This document shows positions 53,731-63,505 of a stretch of 64,000 nucleotides of DNA, one piece after another. Position 1 is the first letter of the stretch. Every line of letters starts with the position of its first letter. The position numbers and the translations under genes are program-made. A model generated the notes under the pieces. It was given only the letters and a program-made list of their open reading frames with translations. It was not told where the DNA came from and ran no database searches. Source of the stretch: Bacteroidota bacterium (GTDB taxonomy: Bacteria; Bacteroidota; Bacteroidia; NS11-12g; UBA9320); NCBI GenBank assembly GCA_016124755.1, contig WGNA01000002.1:1-64000 (forward strand), given 5' to 3'.

Positions 53731-53775
53731 TTGTTTTGCAAGGTTCCTGATTTTGCCCATATATTTGCAAAACAA
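53731..53775. promoter_or_regulatory. Promoter of padR-pspC framed by an 11-base inverted repeat
   Basis: TTGTTTTGCAA (53731-53741) and TTGCAAAACAA (53765-53775) are perfect inverted copies, 23 bases apart. The left arm contains the likely -33 TTTG (53735-53738), and the right arm overlaps the end of the perfect -7 box TATATTTG (53760-53767). A protein bound to both arms would block polymerase, so this is a strong operator candidate for the PadR protein encoded 10 bases on. Confidence 0.6.
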
Positions 53776-53785
53776 TTTAGCAATA

Positions 53786-54121
53786 ATGAACATTGAAAAT
53801 ATTCAGTCCCAGATGCGAAAAGGAATACTGGAATACTGCATTTTGGCCATTATTGGTAAGGGCGAAATATATGCCTCCGATATTATTACTCAGCTTAAAG
53901 AAGCGGAGCTAATTGTTGTTGAGGGCACATTATATCCCTTGCTCAACCGACTAAAAAATGCGGGATTTCTGGCATATAACTGGAGAGAATCTGTTCTGGG
54001 TCCTCCAAGAAAGTACTATTCTATCACCGAGAAAGGTCAACAATTTTTGAGTGAATTAGACAAGACCTGGATTGACCTTAGCACAACCGTTAAAAAACTC
54101 ACAACTAATAAAAACAAATAA
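53786..54121 (+). CDS. PadR-family transcriptional regulator
   Basis: A 111-residue winged-helix repressor. PadR features include MRKGILEYCILAIIGKGEIYASDII, TLYPLLNRLKNAGFL and GPPRKYYSITEKG (quoted by segment; about residues 9-100). It likely represses its own operon through the inverted repeat that overlaps the promoter. The PspC-domain gene follows after 11 bases. The ATG at 53786 is chosen because the longer frame starts upstream of the -7 box. The signal it responds to is unknown; in other bacteria, PadR proteins sense small aromatic molecules or membrane stress. Confidence 0.92.
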   Translation: MNIENIQSQMRKGILEYCILAIIGKGEIYASDIITQLKEAELIVVEGTLYPLLNRLKNAGFLAYNWRESVLGPPRKYYSITEKGQQFLSELDKTWIDLSTTVKKLTTNKNK

Positions 54122-54132
54122 CCCTATCACCA

Positions 54133-56310
54133 ATGAACAAGATCATTACAATCAACCTTGGCGGAATCGCCATTCAGATTGAAGAAGATGCTTATGACAG
54201 TTTACGTGATTATCTCAAGAGTCTCGAGGTTCATTTCAACGGAACCGATAGTGCTGAAGAGATCATGACTGATATTGAGAATCGCATTGCAGAAATGCTG
54301 TTCAATAAATTAAAAGGAGGAAAAGTTTCCATTAATAAATCAGATGTCGAGGAAGTTGCTACTACCATGGGCAAGCCGAGTGAGTTGGACGAAGGGGAAG
54401 ATTCTGAAAAAAACCAAGAAGAAGAAAAGGTACCGCAAAATGAATCCAGTTCTAAAAAGTATAAAAGACTTTTCCGGGATCCGGAAGATGCAAAAGTGGG
54501 TGGAGTGTGCGCCGGTCTTGCAAAGTATCTCGATATTGATGTAACTATCGTTCGCATTATCTGGCTTATTTTCTTCTTTGTTTTTGGGACGGGTTTGCTC
54601 GTTTATATTTTGCTCTGGGCAGTGCTTCCCGAACCCAAAACAGCGGCGGAGAGATTAGAAATGGTTGGAGAAATTCCCAATGTAGAAAACATAAAAAACA
54701 CCATTCGCGACGAGGCAACTCAGGCCTATGAGAGAATAAAAAAATCTGCCAGAAGCGAAAATGTTAAATCGTTTCTCGACAAAATTATTTCTGTACTAAT
54801 TACCCTTCTTACAGCCTTTGCCAAAGTATTCGGAGTGCTGCTAACGGCAATTATTGCCATAGGGTTGATCGTATTTTTCTTCCGTTTTTTTTCCGGTGAA
54901 AGTTGGTTTCAGTTTGGTCACAACTTTCATTTCAATGCGGATGAAATGAATAGCTCACTTGTTGGTCCGGCTTCATATTGGGTCGTAAAAATTTCATTCT
55001 TTCTGTTCATTGCAATTCCCGTAGCATATCTGTTGGTTAGAATAATAACCGTAATGCTTGGTGTACCAAAACCCAATAAAATTGTTCGTCAAAGTGTCTT
55101 AGCTGTTTGGTTAATGACTTTGATTACGGGTGTGGCTGGTGTCTTCTATGGAATCGGTCAAATAAGAAACGAACAAACTCAGGTTGACAAAAGCAGTCTT
55201 ATATTTAACGGAGACACTCTGGTTGTTACAACATCTACTTCTTCGCTTCCAAAAGGATTTTATTCTACCGATCGCAACATTTATCTGGATGTAGTACAAT
55301 GTGAAGAGAAGGAGGCCTATTTAGAAATCTATAAAAAATCAAGAGGAAGCGATGATGCCTCGGCAAAATCCGGTATCAACAAATTGGTTGAATCTTATCA
55401 AATCGAAACAAACATATTTAGTGTTCAGGAAAAGATTATTACGAAAGACCCTTCATTAAGCAAGTTGCCGGAAATGAAATACACGCTTCATGTTCCGGTG
55501 GGCAAGTATGTGGTTTTCAACCAAAACACCCGATATATTCTTCATAATATTCAGAACAAAGAGAATGTCTTTGATCAAGATATGGCCGGCAAAACATTTT
55601 ATATGTCGGTATCCGGATTAACATGTGTTGATTGTTCTCAGGCAGAATATAACAGCAGAAATTACGGTTCAAATCAATCTACAGCATTTACTTCAATTGA
55701 AATTTCAGATGCAGTGAGAGTTGAGATAATTGAAGATGGAACCAATCAGGTGATTTACCCGAAAGACAAGGAATGGGAAAAGTCGCTTGAAATAAAATCT
55801 GTGGACGGAAAGCTAACCATTGAGCGCAACGACGATCTTGATGTCGTGCTCGATTGGTTAAATAAAGACCCTTCCCTCAAACTAGAAATTCACACTTCAA
55901 ATCTTGAAAATTTAGAAATAAACGGATCGAGTGAAGTTGAATATCGCGCAAACTCTGGAACTAAAAAGGTCTATTTCTCCATCGATGTTGAGGGGGCAAA
56001 TACAGTAAAAGTTCGGGATCTTAATGCCGAAAAAGTTAGTATTGATGCGGCCGGGGCGAATAATGTAACCCTTGGCGGCAGTGCTAAAATTTTACTGATG
56101 GATCTTGCCGGAGCATCAAAAGTTCATGGATTCGATTTTCAAGCCGAAAGTGTAAATGCAGATATTGACGGAGCAGCCCATTGTGAAATAAGCGCATCAA
56201 GCGAAATCACGGGAGAGGTAAACGGGAACAGCAAATTAGAATATAAAGGAAGCCCGAATGTATCGGTTCATACCAGAGGTGCCTCCAGAGTATCCAGCGT
56301 GAACCCGTGA
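54133..56310 (+). CDS. PspC-domain membrane protein with C-terminal adhesin-like domain
   Basis: A 725-residue protein. Residues 1-95 form a soluble domain; PspC spans about 108-168 (KRLFRDPEDAKVGGVCAGLAKY at 111-132, then a membrane segment at 142-165). Further membrane segments occur at about 218-252, 284-308 and 322-342. Residues 345-505 are a beta-rich extracytoplasmic region, and about 515-720 carry a DUF2807 (head GIN) type domain of repeated strands (VSIDAAGANNVTLGGSAKI). PspC proteins belong to envelope-stress responses. It is controlled with the PadR gene upstream and ends 7 bases before the opposing DUF393 gene. Confidence 0.88.
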   Translation: MNKIITINLGGIAIQIEEDAYDSLRDYLKSLEVHFNGTDSAEEIMTDIENRIAEMLFNKLKGGKVSINKSDVEEVATTMGKPSELDEGEDSEKNQEEEKVPQNESSSKKYKRLFRDPEDAKVGGVCAGLAKYLDIDVTIVRIIWLIFFFVFGTGLLVYILLWAVLPEPKTAAERLEMVGEIPNVENIKNTIRDEATQAYERIKKSARSENVKSFLDKIISVLITLLTAFAKVFGVLLTAIIAIGLIVFFFRFFSGESWFQFGHNFHFNADEMNSSLVGPASYWVVKISFFLFIAIPVAYLLVRIITVMLGVPKPNKIVRQSVLAVWLMTLITGVAGVFYGIGQIRNEQTQVDKSSLIFNGDTLVVTTSTSSLPKGFYSTDRNIYLDVVQCEEKEAYLEIYKKSRGSDDASAKSGINKLVESYQIETNIFSVQEKIITKDPSLSKLPEMKYTLHVPVGKYVVFNQNTRYILHNIQNKENVFDQDMAGKTFYMSVSGLTCVDCSQAEYNSRNYGSNQSTAFTSIEISDAVRVEIIEDGTNQVIYPKDKEWEKSLEIKSVDGKLTIERNDDLDVVLDWLNKDPSLKLEIHTSNLENLEINGSSEVEYRANSGTKKVYFSIDVEGANTVKVRDLNAEKVSIDAAGANNVTLGGSAKILLMDLAGASKVHGFDFQAESVNADIDGAAHCEISASSEITGEVNGNSKLEYKGSPNVSVHTRGASRVSSVNP

Positions 56311-56317
56311 TGAGGAG

Positions 56318-56725
56318 TTAGTCGAGAAACATAGTTCGTTCTTTTTCACTCGGCAGTCGGCATGTTGATTTTTTCCCAAACCATCGATACCGGTTTCGGG
56401 CAATCCATCTGTAAACCGCATCGCGAAATGATTTCGGTATCCAGAGAAAACTCCCAAATACGGATATCGGAAAAACCAAATATCGACTTAAACGCATTAC
56501 TGCATCGGATTCTGTAAAAACCCTTCCGTGATCCCAAAACACAATACTATCCGGTTCACCCGGTTTCCTTAATTCAATATTTAAAAGTCGTTTAGCGGTC
56601 TCCGATTGTAATGAGGCAAACTTGAGTTTCCCTTTACTGTTGTATCGAACACAAACATTCACGCTGAAATTACACAGGTTACAATACCCATCGAAAAACA
56701 CAATTCTTTGTTTGGAGATATCCAT
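56318..56725 (-). CDS. DUF393 (DCC-family) thiol-disulfide protein
   Basis: A 135-residue protein of the DUF393 family. The N-terminal active motif is FDGYCNLCNF (residues 10-19), the DxxCxxC hallmark. RLSRYLVFPISVFGSFLWIPKSFRD (about 79-104) and RWIARNRYRWFGKKSTCRLP (about 109-128) are also usual for the group. It probably has a redox function, but the substrate is unknown. It diverges from the 2-oxo-acid dehydrogenase gene, whose promoter lies about 42 bases upstream on the other strand. Confidence 0.87.
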   Translation of the reverse strand: MDISKQRIVFFDGYCNLCNFSVNVCVRYNSKGKLKFASLQSETAKRLLNIELRKPGEPDSIVFWDHGRVFTESDAVMRLSRYLVFPISVFGSFLWIPKSFRDAVYRWIARNRYRWFGKKSTCRLPSEKERTMFLD

Positions 56726-56766
56726 TGACGATTAGTCTGTCCGGAACTTTGGCTTGCAAGAATTTC

Positions 56767-56774
56767 TATCTTTG
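56767..56774 (+). promoter_or_regulatory. -7 promoter box of the 2-oxo-acid dehydrogenase gene
   Basis: TATCTTTG matches TAnnTTTG. The first suitable ATG lies at 56833, giving a leader of about 50 bases. A frame open from 56725 starts upstream of this box and is not the real start. Confidence 0.6.
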
Positions 56775-56832
56775 CAGGCCTCAAAATTACTACTGTATTA
56801 AGGAATTGGGGACTAATTTAATCGCAAAACCT

Positions 56833-59250
56833 ATGGCTCAATCACCGGCTGTGGAAAAGAAGGAAATCAGCAGAGAAGAATTTAAAAAGGAAATACTGTC
56901 AGACTTCAAAACTGCCTGTATTAGTCGTCAGGCGAGTTTAACCGGTCGCAAAGAAGTATTAACCGGAAAAGCCAAATTTGGCATTTTCGGAGACGGAAAA
57001 GAGGTCGCACAAATAGCGATGGCGAAAGTCTTTAAGAAGGGTGATATCCGTTCGGGTTACTACAGAGATCAGACTTTCATGTTCGCAAAAGGGATGAGCA
57101 ACGTGCGGGAGTTTTTTGCCCAGCTCTATGCACATACAGATGTGAATGCCGAACCTGCCAGCGCCGGAAGAAGTATGAACGGCCACTTTGGAACCCGCTT
57201 TCTCGACGAAAAAGGCATGTGGAAATCCATGACCGATTCCTTTAACAGCTCGGCAGATATTAGTCCGACCGCAGGACAAATGAGCAGATTGGTTGGTCTT
57301 GCATGGGCATCTAAACTTTATCGTCAGAATCCCGCTTTGCAGGATTTAACCGATTTTTCTATTAATGGAAATGAAATAGCTTTCGGAACTATCGGAAATG
57401 CCAGCACTTCTGAAGGTCCTTTCTGGGAATCCATTAATGCTGCTGGTGTGTTGCAGGTTCCTATGCTTGTATCTATCTGGGACGATGCGTATGGAATTTC
57501 GGTTCCGGCAAAATATCAAACCACTAAAGAAAACCTGACTTCACTTCTAAAGGGTTTTAAGACCGATCAGGATGGAATCGGATACGACTTATACACTGTT
57601 CGCGGCTGGGATTATCCCGAATTAATCAAGACATATACGCAGGCAGCAGACAAGTGCCGAAAGACTCATACTCCTGCAATTGTTCACGTTATTGAAATGA
57701 CACAGCCACAAGGTCATTCCACATCCGGTAGCCACGAAAGATATAAGTCGAAAGAGAGACTTGAGTGGGAGGAAGAATATGATTGCATTAAACAAATGAG
57801 ATCCTGGATTTTGTCAAGCGGATTGGCAACCGAACAAGAAGTGGATCAGTTGGAAGAAGAAGCAATTCAGTTTGTAAAATCAGAAAAACAAGCCGCCTGG
57901 GAGGCATTCAATCAACCCATTAAATCGGATGCATCAGTTCTCGCAGAAGTATTAAAATCAATTCCTCAAAATTCTGTTGCCTATACATCGGCTCAGGAAA
58001 TCATTACCACTTTAATAAAAAATCCGGGGTCTGAAAGAAAAGAACTGGGCCGGTCTATTCACACATTGCTCCGTAAAATGATTGGTGAATCCGGTGATTA
58101 TAAAAACAAAATTGTCGATTATCTGGAAACTTTTAAACGCGACAATTTCGATCGGTACAGCAGTTATCTTCACAGTGAATCCTCTGAAAATACTCTTGGA
58201 GTTTCTGAGATTCCTGCAGCATTTTCTGATAGTTCAGAAGTCCTCAACGGTTTTGAAATATTGCAAAAATGTTTTGATTCCGCTTTCGACCGGGATCAGA
58301 GAGTATTGGCATTTGGTGAAGATGTTGGAAAAATCGGAGATGTAAATCAGGGTTTTGCCGGACTACAGGAAAAGCATGGTGAAATCAGAATTACGGATAC
58401 CGGAATTCGGGAGAACACCATTATTGGCCAGGCAATAGGTGCTGCTATGCGAGGACTCCGGCCAATTGCGGAAATTCAATATCTCGATTATTTGATCTAT
58501 GCTATTCAGATAATGAGTGATGATCTGGCAACGCTTCAGTACAGAACCAAGGGTGGACAGAAAGCTCCGGTTATTATTCGAACCCGCGGACACAGACTCG
58601 AAGGTATCTGGCACAGTGGTTCGCCCATGGGAATGATCATAAACGCCGTGAGAGGAATGCATGTATTGGTTCCGCGCAACATGGTTCAGGCCGCAGGATT
58701 TTATAACCTTTTGCTTCAAAGCGATGAGCCTGCATTGGTTGTTGAATGCCTCAACGGATACAGATTAAAAGAAAAGCTTCCTGATAATTACAGTTCGTTT
58801 ACTGTTCCGATTGGAAAAGTTGAGACTCTGAATTCCGGTAGCGATATTACCCTGCTCTCTTATGGTTCTTGCATCAGAATCGCTCAGGAGGCTATCACCA
58901 TGTTGGAAGAATTCAACATTTCGGTTGAACTCATTGATGTTCAGTCTCTGCTCCCATTTGATTTATCACATGACATAGTTGAGTCTGTTAAGAATACAAA
59001 TAAGTTGGTGGTTTTAGACGAAGATGTTCCAGGTGGTGCGAGCGCATTTATACTTCAACAGGTAATGGAAAAACAGGAGGCATTCCGATATCTCGATTCC
59101 CCTCCGAGAACTATTACCTCCAGAGCACACCGTCCGGCTTACGGAACAGATGGGGATTATTTTAGTAAACCCAATGCAGAAGATGTATTCACGGTTCTAT
59201 ATAACATGATGCATGAATACAACCCCGGAAAATATCCGGCGTATATCTGA
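56833..59250 (+). CDS. Fused E1 alpha-beta subunit of a 2-oxo-acid dehydrogenase
   Basis: An 805-residue TPP-dependent E1 with alpha and beta subunits in one chain. Residues 1-400 correspond to E1 alpha (SRQASLTGRKEVL, FGTIGNASTSEGPFW, VSIWDDAYG). Residues 465-805 correspond to E1 beta (VLAFGEDVGKIGDVNQGF, ITDTGIRENTIIG, YLDYLIYAIQIM). It decarboxylates a 2-oxo acid, most likely branched-chain or pyruvate-type, and passes the acyl group to an E2 lipoyl protein encoded elsewhere. The TPP-binding segment has GNAS in place of the usual GDGA. Full length. Its stop abuts the end of the photolyase gene. Confidence 0.92.
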   Translation: MAQSPAVEKKEISREEFKKEILSDFKTACISRQASLTGRKEVLTGKAKFGIFGDGKEVAQIAMAKVFKKGDIRSGYYRDQTFMFAKGMSNVREFFAQLYAHTDVNAEPASAGRSMNGHFGTRFLDEKGMWKSMTDSFNSSADISPTAGQMSRLVGLAWASKLYRQNPALQDLTDFSINGNEIAFGTIGNASTSEGPFWESINAAGVLQVPMLVSIWDDAYGISVPAKYQTTKENLTSLLKGFKTDQDGIGYDLYTVRGWDYPELIKTYTQAADKCRKTHTPAIVHVIEMTQPQGHSTSGSHERYKSKERLEWEEEYDCIKQMRSWILSSGLATEQEVDQLEEEAIQFVKSEKQAAWEAFNQPIKSDASVLAEVLKSIPQNSVAYTSAQEIITTLIKNPGSERKELGRSIHTLLRKMIGESGDYKNKIVDYLETFKRDNFDRYSSYLHSESSENTLGVSEIPAAFSDSSEVLNGFEILQKCFDSAFDRDQRVLAFGEDVGKIGDVNQGFAGLQEKHGEIRITDTGIRENTIIGQAIGAAMRGLRPIAEIQYLDYLIYAIQIMSDDLATLQYRTKGGQKAPVIIRTRGHRLEGIWHSGSPMGMIINAVRGMHVLVPRNMVQAAGFYNLLLQSDEPALVVECLNGYRLKEKLPDNYSSFTVPIGKVETLNSGSDITLLSYGSCIRIAQEAITMLEEFNISVELIDVQSLLPFDLSHDIVESVKNTNKLVVLDEDVPGGASAFILQQVMEKQEAFRYLDSPPRTITSRAHRPAYGTDGDYFSKPNAEDVFTVLYNMMHEYNPGKYPAYI

Positions 59251-60549
59251 TCAGTTTCTACTCAGAGCATTTTTGTAAACTTCGATACAACGCTGTCTGC
59301 TGGATTTCAGATCCACTATAGGTTTCGGGTATTGGAGGGTGCCGTATTCTGGCACCCATTTTTTGATGTACTTAAATTGCGGATCAAACTTAGCCTGTTG
59401 GGATATCGGGTTAAAAACTCTGAAATATGGTGCTGCATCTACTCCGCATCCAGCTGCCCATTGCCAGCTTCCATTGTTGCTGGCCAAATCAAAATCCAAT
59501 AACTTTTCTGCAAAATAGGCTTCTCCGTACCGCCAGTCGATCAACAAATTTTTGGTTAAAAAGCTGGAGACCACCATACGAACACGATTGTGCATTAATC
59601 CGGTATTGTTCAGTTCTCTCATGCCCGCATCAACCAGAGGAATACCCGTGATGCCTCTTTTCCATTTTTCCAAATGATCGTCGTCTGATCTCCATGGAAT
59701 GTTTTCGTACTCGGGTTTAAAACATCTGCCCACGACTTCCGGAAAATGAAAAAGTATAGACGCATAGAATTCTCGCCAGATTAATTCTGTCGAATACTTC
59801 TGGCTAATAGCATCGGTGTGCCGGAATAATTTTCTTGGACTGATGGTCCCGTATCTCAAATGAACACTGAGTCTGGAGGTACCATTCACAAAAACCCGGT
59901 CTCTATTTGACTCGTAATTTTTAAAAATATCATCCTTAACATTTCTCTCAGGATAATCTATCTCAAAGTTTTTTAATCCGAGATCAGATTGCACAGGAAG
60001 GGAATTTCGTAATGAGATTAACCTGTTCAGAAATTTATCTGATGGCCTCTCGTGAACTTCTTCATTCAATATTGCTGAACGCCACTGCCGACTGTATGGA
60101 GTAAAAACCTGATAGATTCCACCATCCGATTTTTTAACTCTGTCTGGAGGCAGAATCAGGTGGTCATTGAACAGTTGGAATTCAATTTTGTCTTCACGGA
60201 GCCTTTCCCTGAGCTTTTCTTCCTGGGTGATCTTGTGTGGCTCGTATTCCCGATTGGCATAAACGACAGATACATTATGTTGCCTGCAAATCTCCGGCAG
60301 AATTTCCAGGGGGTTTCCCGATGTAACCCAAATGCCTGCATCCTTGTTTTGCTTTTTAACTTCCTCATTTAGTCTGATTAATTGCTTGTAAATGAAGTCT
60401 GCTCTCAGATCATTAAAGTTGTCGTTGAAATTTTCCGGATCGAAAATAAAAACAGGAAGGACTTGTAGAGAATTACTTAAAGCCTGATACAGTGATGTGT
60501 TGTCGTACCATCTTAAATCTCTACGAAACCAGTGAATTACAGTTTCCAT
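59251..60549 (-). CDS. phr: Deoxyribodipyrimidine photolyase
   Basis: A 432-residue flavoprotein of the cryptochrome/photolyase family that repairs UV-induced pyrimidine dimers with blue light. The N-terminal antenna domain starts IHWFRRDLRWYDN (5-17). The FAD-binding domain contains SRLSVHLRYGTIS (about 218-230), WREFYASIL, GITGIPLVDAGMREL, MHNRVRMVVSSFL and the C-terminal DLASNNGSWQWAAG and YFRVFNP. Residues of the tryptophan electron chain appear in place. It is close to class I CPD photolyases; the antenna cofactor is not certain. Confidence 0.93.
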   Translation of the reverse strand: METVIHWFRRDLRWYDNTSLYQALSNSLQVLPVFIFDPENFNDNFNDLRADFIYKQLIRLNEEVKKQNKDAGIWVTSGNPLEILPEICRQHNVSVVYANREYEPHKITQEEKLRERLREDKIEFQLFNDHLILPPDRVKKSDGGIYQVFTPYSRQWRSAILNEEVHERPSDKFLNRLISLRNSLPVQSDLGLKNFEIDYPERNVKDDIFKNYESNRDRVFVNGTSRLSVHLRYGTISPRKLFRHTDAISQKYSTELIWREFYASILFHFPEVVGRCFKPEYENIPWRSDDDHLEKWKRGITGIPLVDAGMRELNNTGLMHNRVRMVVSSFLTKNLLIDWRYGEAYFAEKLLDFDLASNNGSWQWAAGCGVDAAPYFRVFNPISQQAKFDPQFKYIKKWVPEYGTLQYPKPIVDLKSSRQRCIEVYKNALSRN

Positions 60550-60654
60550 TTTGGGAGAACATCCTTTTCGTTAAAGAGTTTTTGGTAGTGTTAATCGACA
60601 TCAGCCAACCCAAAAAGGAATTATGGTATTTTGGCTGAAAACTATTTTAAATAC

Positions 60655-63471
60655 ATGAAACGAATTTTCACCCTAATGTTTATTCCGTTTGCATTTCTGG
60701 GAGCAAAAGCCCAACAAGCAACGGACAAGGTTCCTTTAGACAATCGGGTTGTTACCGGAAAACTCGCCAATGGGCTGCAGTATTTCATCATGCATAACGA
60801 GAAGCCGGAAGATAAAGTTGAAATGCGTTTGGTGGTAAATGCCGGATCCGTATTAGAAAGAGATGATCAACAAGGCCTTGCCCACTTTCTGGAACATATG
60901 GCTTTTAACGGGTCTGAACATTTTAAGAAAAATGAATTGGTTGATTACCTGCAAAGTGCCGGGGTGAAATTCGGGGCTCACCTTAACGCCTACACCAGTT
61001 TTGACGAAACAGTATACATGCTTTCACTTCCCACAGCTGATAAAACGGTAATGGACAAAGGCTACTTAATTCTTGAAGATTGGGCTTCACACCTTTTACT
61101 TGAGCAAACAGAAATTGTTAAGGAGCGAGGAGTTGTACTCGAGGAATTTCGATTGGGTCTCGGGGCAGAAAAAAGAATGATGAAAGACTATCTCCCCAAA
61201 TTACTATACAATTCCAAATACGCAGAACGACTTCCGATCGGCAAAAAAGAAATTCTTCAGACTTTCAGTCGTGATGCACTCGAATCGTTCTATACAAACT
61301 GGTACCGACCAGACCTGATGGCAATTGTGGTTGTGGGAAATATTGATGTTCAAACTGCCAGAAAAAAGATCGAAGAACATTTCGGAAAGTTAAAAAACCC
61401 GAAAGAAGAGTTGAAAAGAGTAAACGTTGAGGTTCCGGATCACACCGAAACATTCGTTTCAACCACCACAGATCCTGAAGCTTCGTATGGCACGGTTCAG
61501 TTTTATATCAAGCAAAAAGGAATGCATCCGGTTGCAGGAACAAAAGAAGAACATTTGAAAGACCTTAAAGAAAGCCTGTTCTTTCACATGCTGAATGAGC
61601 GAATTGATGAATTAAGACAGAAACCGGAAGCTGCTTTTTCATACGGTGGAATTTATACTTCTGAAATGTTTGCCCGAGGAAAAAATGCTTTGCAGGGATT
61701 TGCTGTCGTGAGTCAGGGACAATACCAAAAAGCATTAGAACAAATGTTAACCGAACTTCAAAGGGCTAAAAAATTCGGTTTTTCGGAAGCTGCATTTGAA
61801 CGGGCAAAGACAAGCATGAGAACCGGTTATGAAGGTGCTTTAAAAGAGAAAAACAAAACCGAATCACGACAATATGCTGGTCGATTAGTCTCATACTTTT
61901 TAGACAACAATTCATTCGCCTCACCGGAATGGGGTCTCGAATTCTTTGATAAAAATGTGAAGAGCATTTCTCTGGCAGAACTCAATCATTTTCTCGACCA
62001 TTTAATTATCCCGGAAAACAGAGTGGTAATAATGACCGGGCCGGAATCTGATAAATCCAAAATGCCGGACGAAGCCACCATTCTTTCAATTATGAACGGG
62101 ATGGATAAACTGGAAGTTCAACCCATCGAAGAAGAAATACTACCCAATGAATTAATGGTTATTAAACCTATGCCGGGCAAAGTGGTTAGTAATAATTTTA
62201 ATAAGGACCTGGATGCCTATGAAATTATCCTTTCAAACGGAGCGAAAATTTTGTACAAGCACACGGACCTCAAAAATGATCAGATTCTTTTCTCTGCAAT
62301 CAGCAAGGGCGGAACTAATTTATTGAATGATGCGGATTATAAAGCAATCCATCTGGGGCTGGGTGTGCTGGGCGAATCCGGAGTTGCATCCTTTTCAAAT
62401 ACAAACCTACAGAAGATGCTTGCCGGTAAGAGGGTAAGTCTTAATCCCTATATTTATTCAACAACCGAAGGATTTAACGGGTCGTGCAGACCGGAAGATT
62501 TTGAAACGATGTTACAACTTCTCCATCTTTACATGAAACAACCCCGATGGGACAACCAAGCTTTTGAGTCTTTTATAAAACAACAACGATCATTTTACGA
62601 CAACATGAGTGCAAATCCCAACAGCTATTTTAGTGTAAAGTGGAATCAATTCACTCACGAAAATGATAACAGGGCATTTGAAATTCCGAATGATGAAGAC
62701 TGGAAGGCAACCGATTACTCGGTTATAAAAAAGGTTTACGAACAACGGTTTTCCAACGCCGGTGACTTCACATATATGTTTGTCGGTAACCTCGATGTAA
62801 ATAGTATAACACAATTAGTTGAGCGATACATTGGAAGTCTAAAGGGTTCTGCGGACGAAGAACAAACAGAAGATTTGGGGTCACGATATAAGTCCGGTAC
62901 CCATAAGGACGTGATCGTAAAAGGTTCGGAACCGAAGAGTCGGGTGCAGATCGAAATTGCCAGAGAAATTCCATATAGTGAAAAACTCGATCTCCAACTT
63001 GAGATGATTTCAGAAATTCTGGATATAAGATTAATCGAAGTATTAAGAGAAGAAATGAGCGGCGTTTATGGTATCTCTTCGTATGCCCGTTTCTCAAGAA
63101 TTCCATACGAGAATATGGTTTTCACGATTTCATTTCCCTGCGGTCCGGAAAAAGTTGACGAATTAATTGATGCCGCAATGAATCAACTACAGCTTCTCGG
63201 AGAAGCAGGCCCGACCGAAAAAAATCTGAACAAAGCCAAACAGGCTATGACCAAAGAAGTCGATTCAGATGTTCAGAACAATCGATACTGGTTGAACAGA
63301 ATGATGGGATACGCTTTGTATCAAAATGTATCTATGGACCAGCAAAGCCGAAAAGCTGCGATTAATGCAATGACTGCTGATGAACTAAAGAAAGTGGTTA
63401 AACAGTATTTGATCGGGGATCACCTGATTGGTATTCTAATGCCGGAAAACACCAGTACCGACGACCATTAA
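60655..63471 (+). CDS. M16-family zinc peptidase, secreted
   Basis: A 938-residue insulinase-type protease with signal peptide about 1-20 (GAKAQ). The N-terminal M16 domain carries the inverted zinc motif HFLEH (in LAHFLEHMAFNG, about 77-88) and the distal ligand region ERGVVLEEFR (about 157-166). Three further M16-like domains follow without a zinc motif, forming the usual clam-shell with an inactive half. It probably degrades peptides in the periplasm or at the outer membrane. The ATG at 60655 fits the signal peptide; the longer frame starts at a TTG. Confidence 0.92.
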   Translation: MKRIFTLMFIPFAFLGAKAQQATDKVPLDNRVVTGKLANGLQYFIMHNEKPEDKVEMRLVVNAGSVLERDDQQGLAHFLEHMAFNGSEHFKKNELVDYLQSAGVKFGAHLNAYTSFDETVYMLSLPTADKTVMDKGYLILEDWASHLLLEQTEIVKERGVVLEEFRLGLGAEKRMMKDYLPKLLYNSKYAERLPIGKKEILQTFSRDALESFYTNWYRPDLMAIVVVGNIDVQTARKKIEEHFGKLKNPKEELKRVNVEVPDHTETFVSTTTDPEASYGTVQFYIKQKGMHPVAGTKEEHLKDLKESLFFHMLNERIDELRQKPEAAFSYGGIYTSEMFARGKNALQGFAVVSQGQYQKALEQMLTELQRAKKFGFSEAAFERAKTSMRTGYEGALKEKNKTESRQYAGRLVSYFLDNNSFASPEWGLEFFDKNVKSISLAELNHFLDHLIIPENRVVIMTGPESDKSKMPDEATILSIMNGMDKLEVQPIEEEILPNELMVIKPMPGKVVSNNFNKDLDAYEIILSNGAKILYKHTDLKNDQILFSAISKGGTNLLNDADYKAIHLGLGVLGESGVASFSNTNLQKMLAGKRVSLNPYIYSTTEGFNGSCRPEDFETMLQLLHLYMKQPRWDNQAFESFIKQQRSFYDNMSANPNSYFSVKWNQFTHENDNRAFEIPNDEDWKATDYSVIKKVYEQRFSNAGDFTYMFVGNLDVNSITQLVERYIGSLKGSADEEQTEDLGSRYKSGTHKDVIVKGSEPKSRVQIEIAREIPYSEKLDLQLEMISEILDIRLIEVLREEMSGVYGISSYARFSRIPYENMVFTISFPCGPEKVDELIDAAMNQLQLLGEAGPTEKNLNKAKQAMTKEVDSDVQNNRYWLNRMMGYALYQNVSMDQQSRKAAINAMTADELKKVVKQYLIGDHLIGILMPENTSTDDH

Positions 63472-63505
63472 AAATGAAATACTAACGAATTATGGATGAA
63501 GGAAT

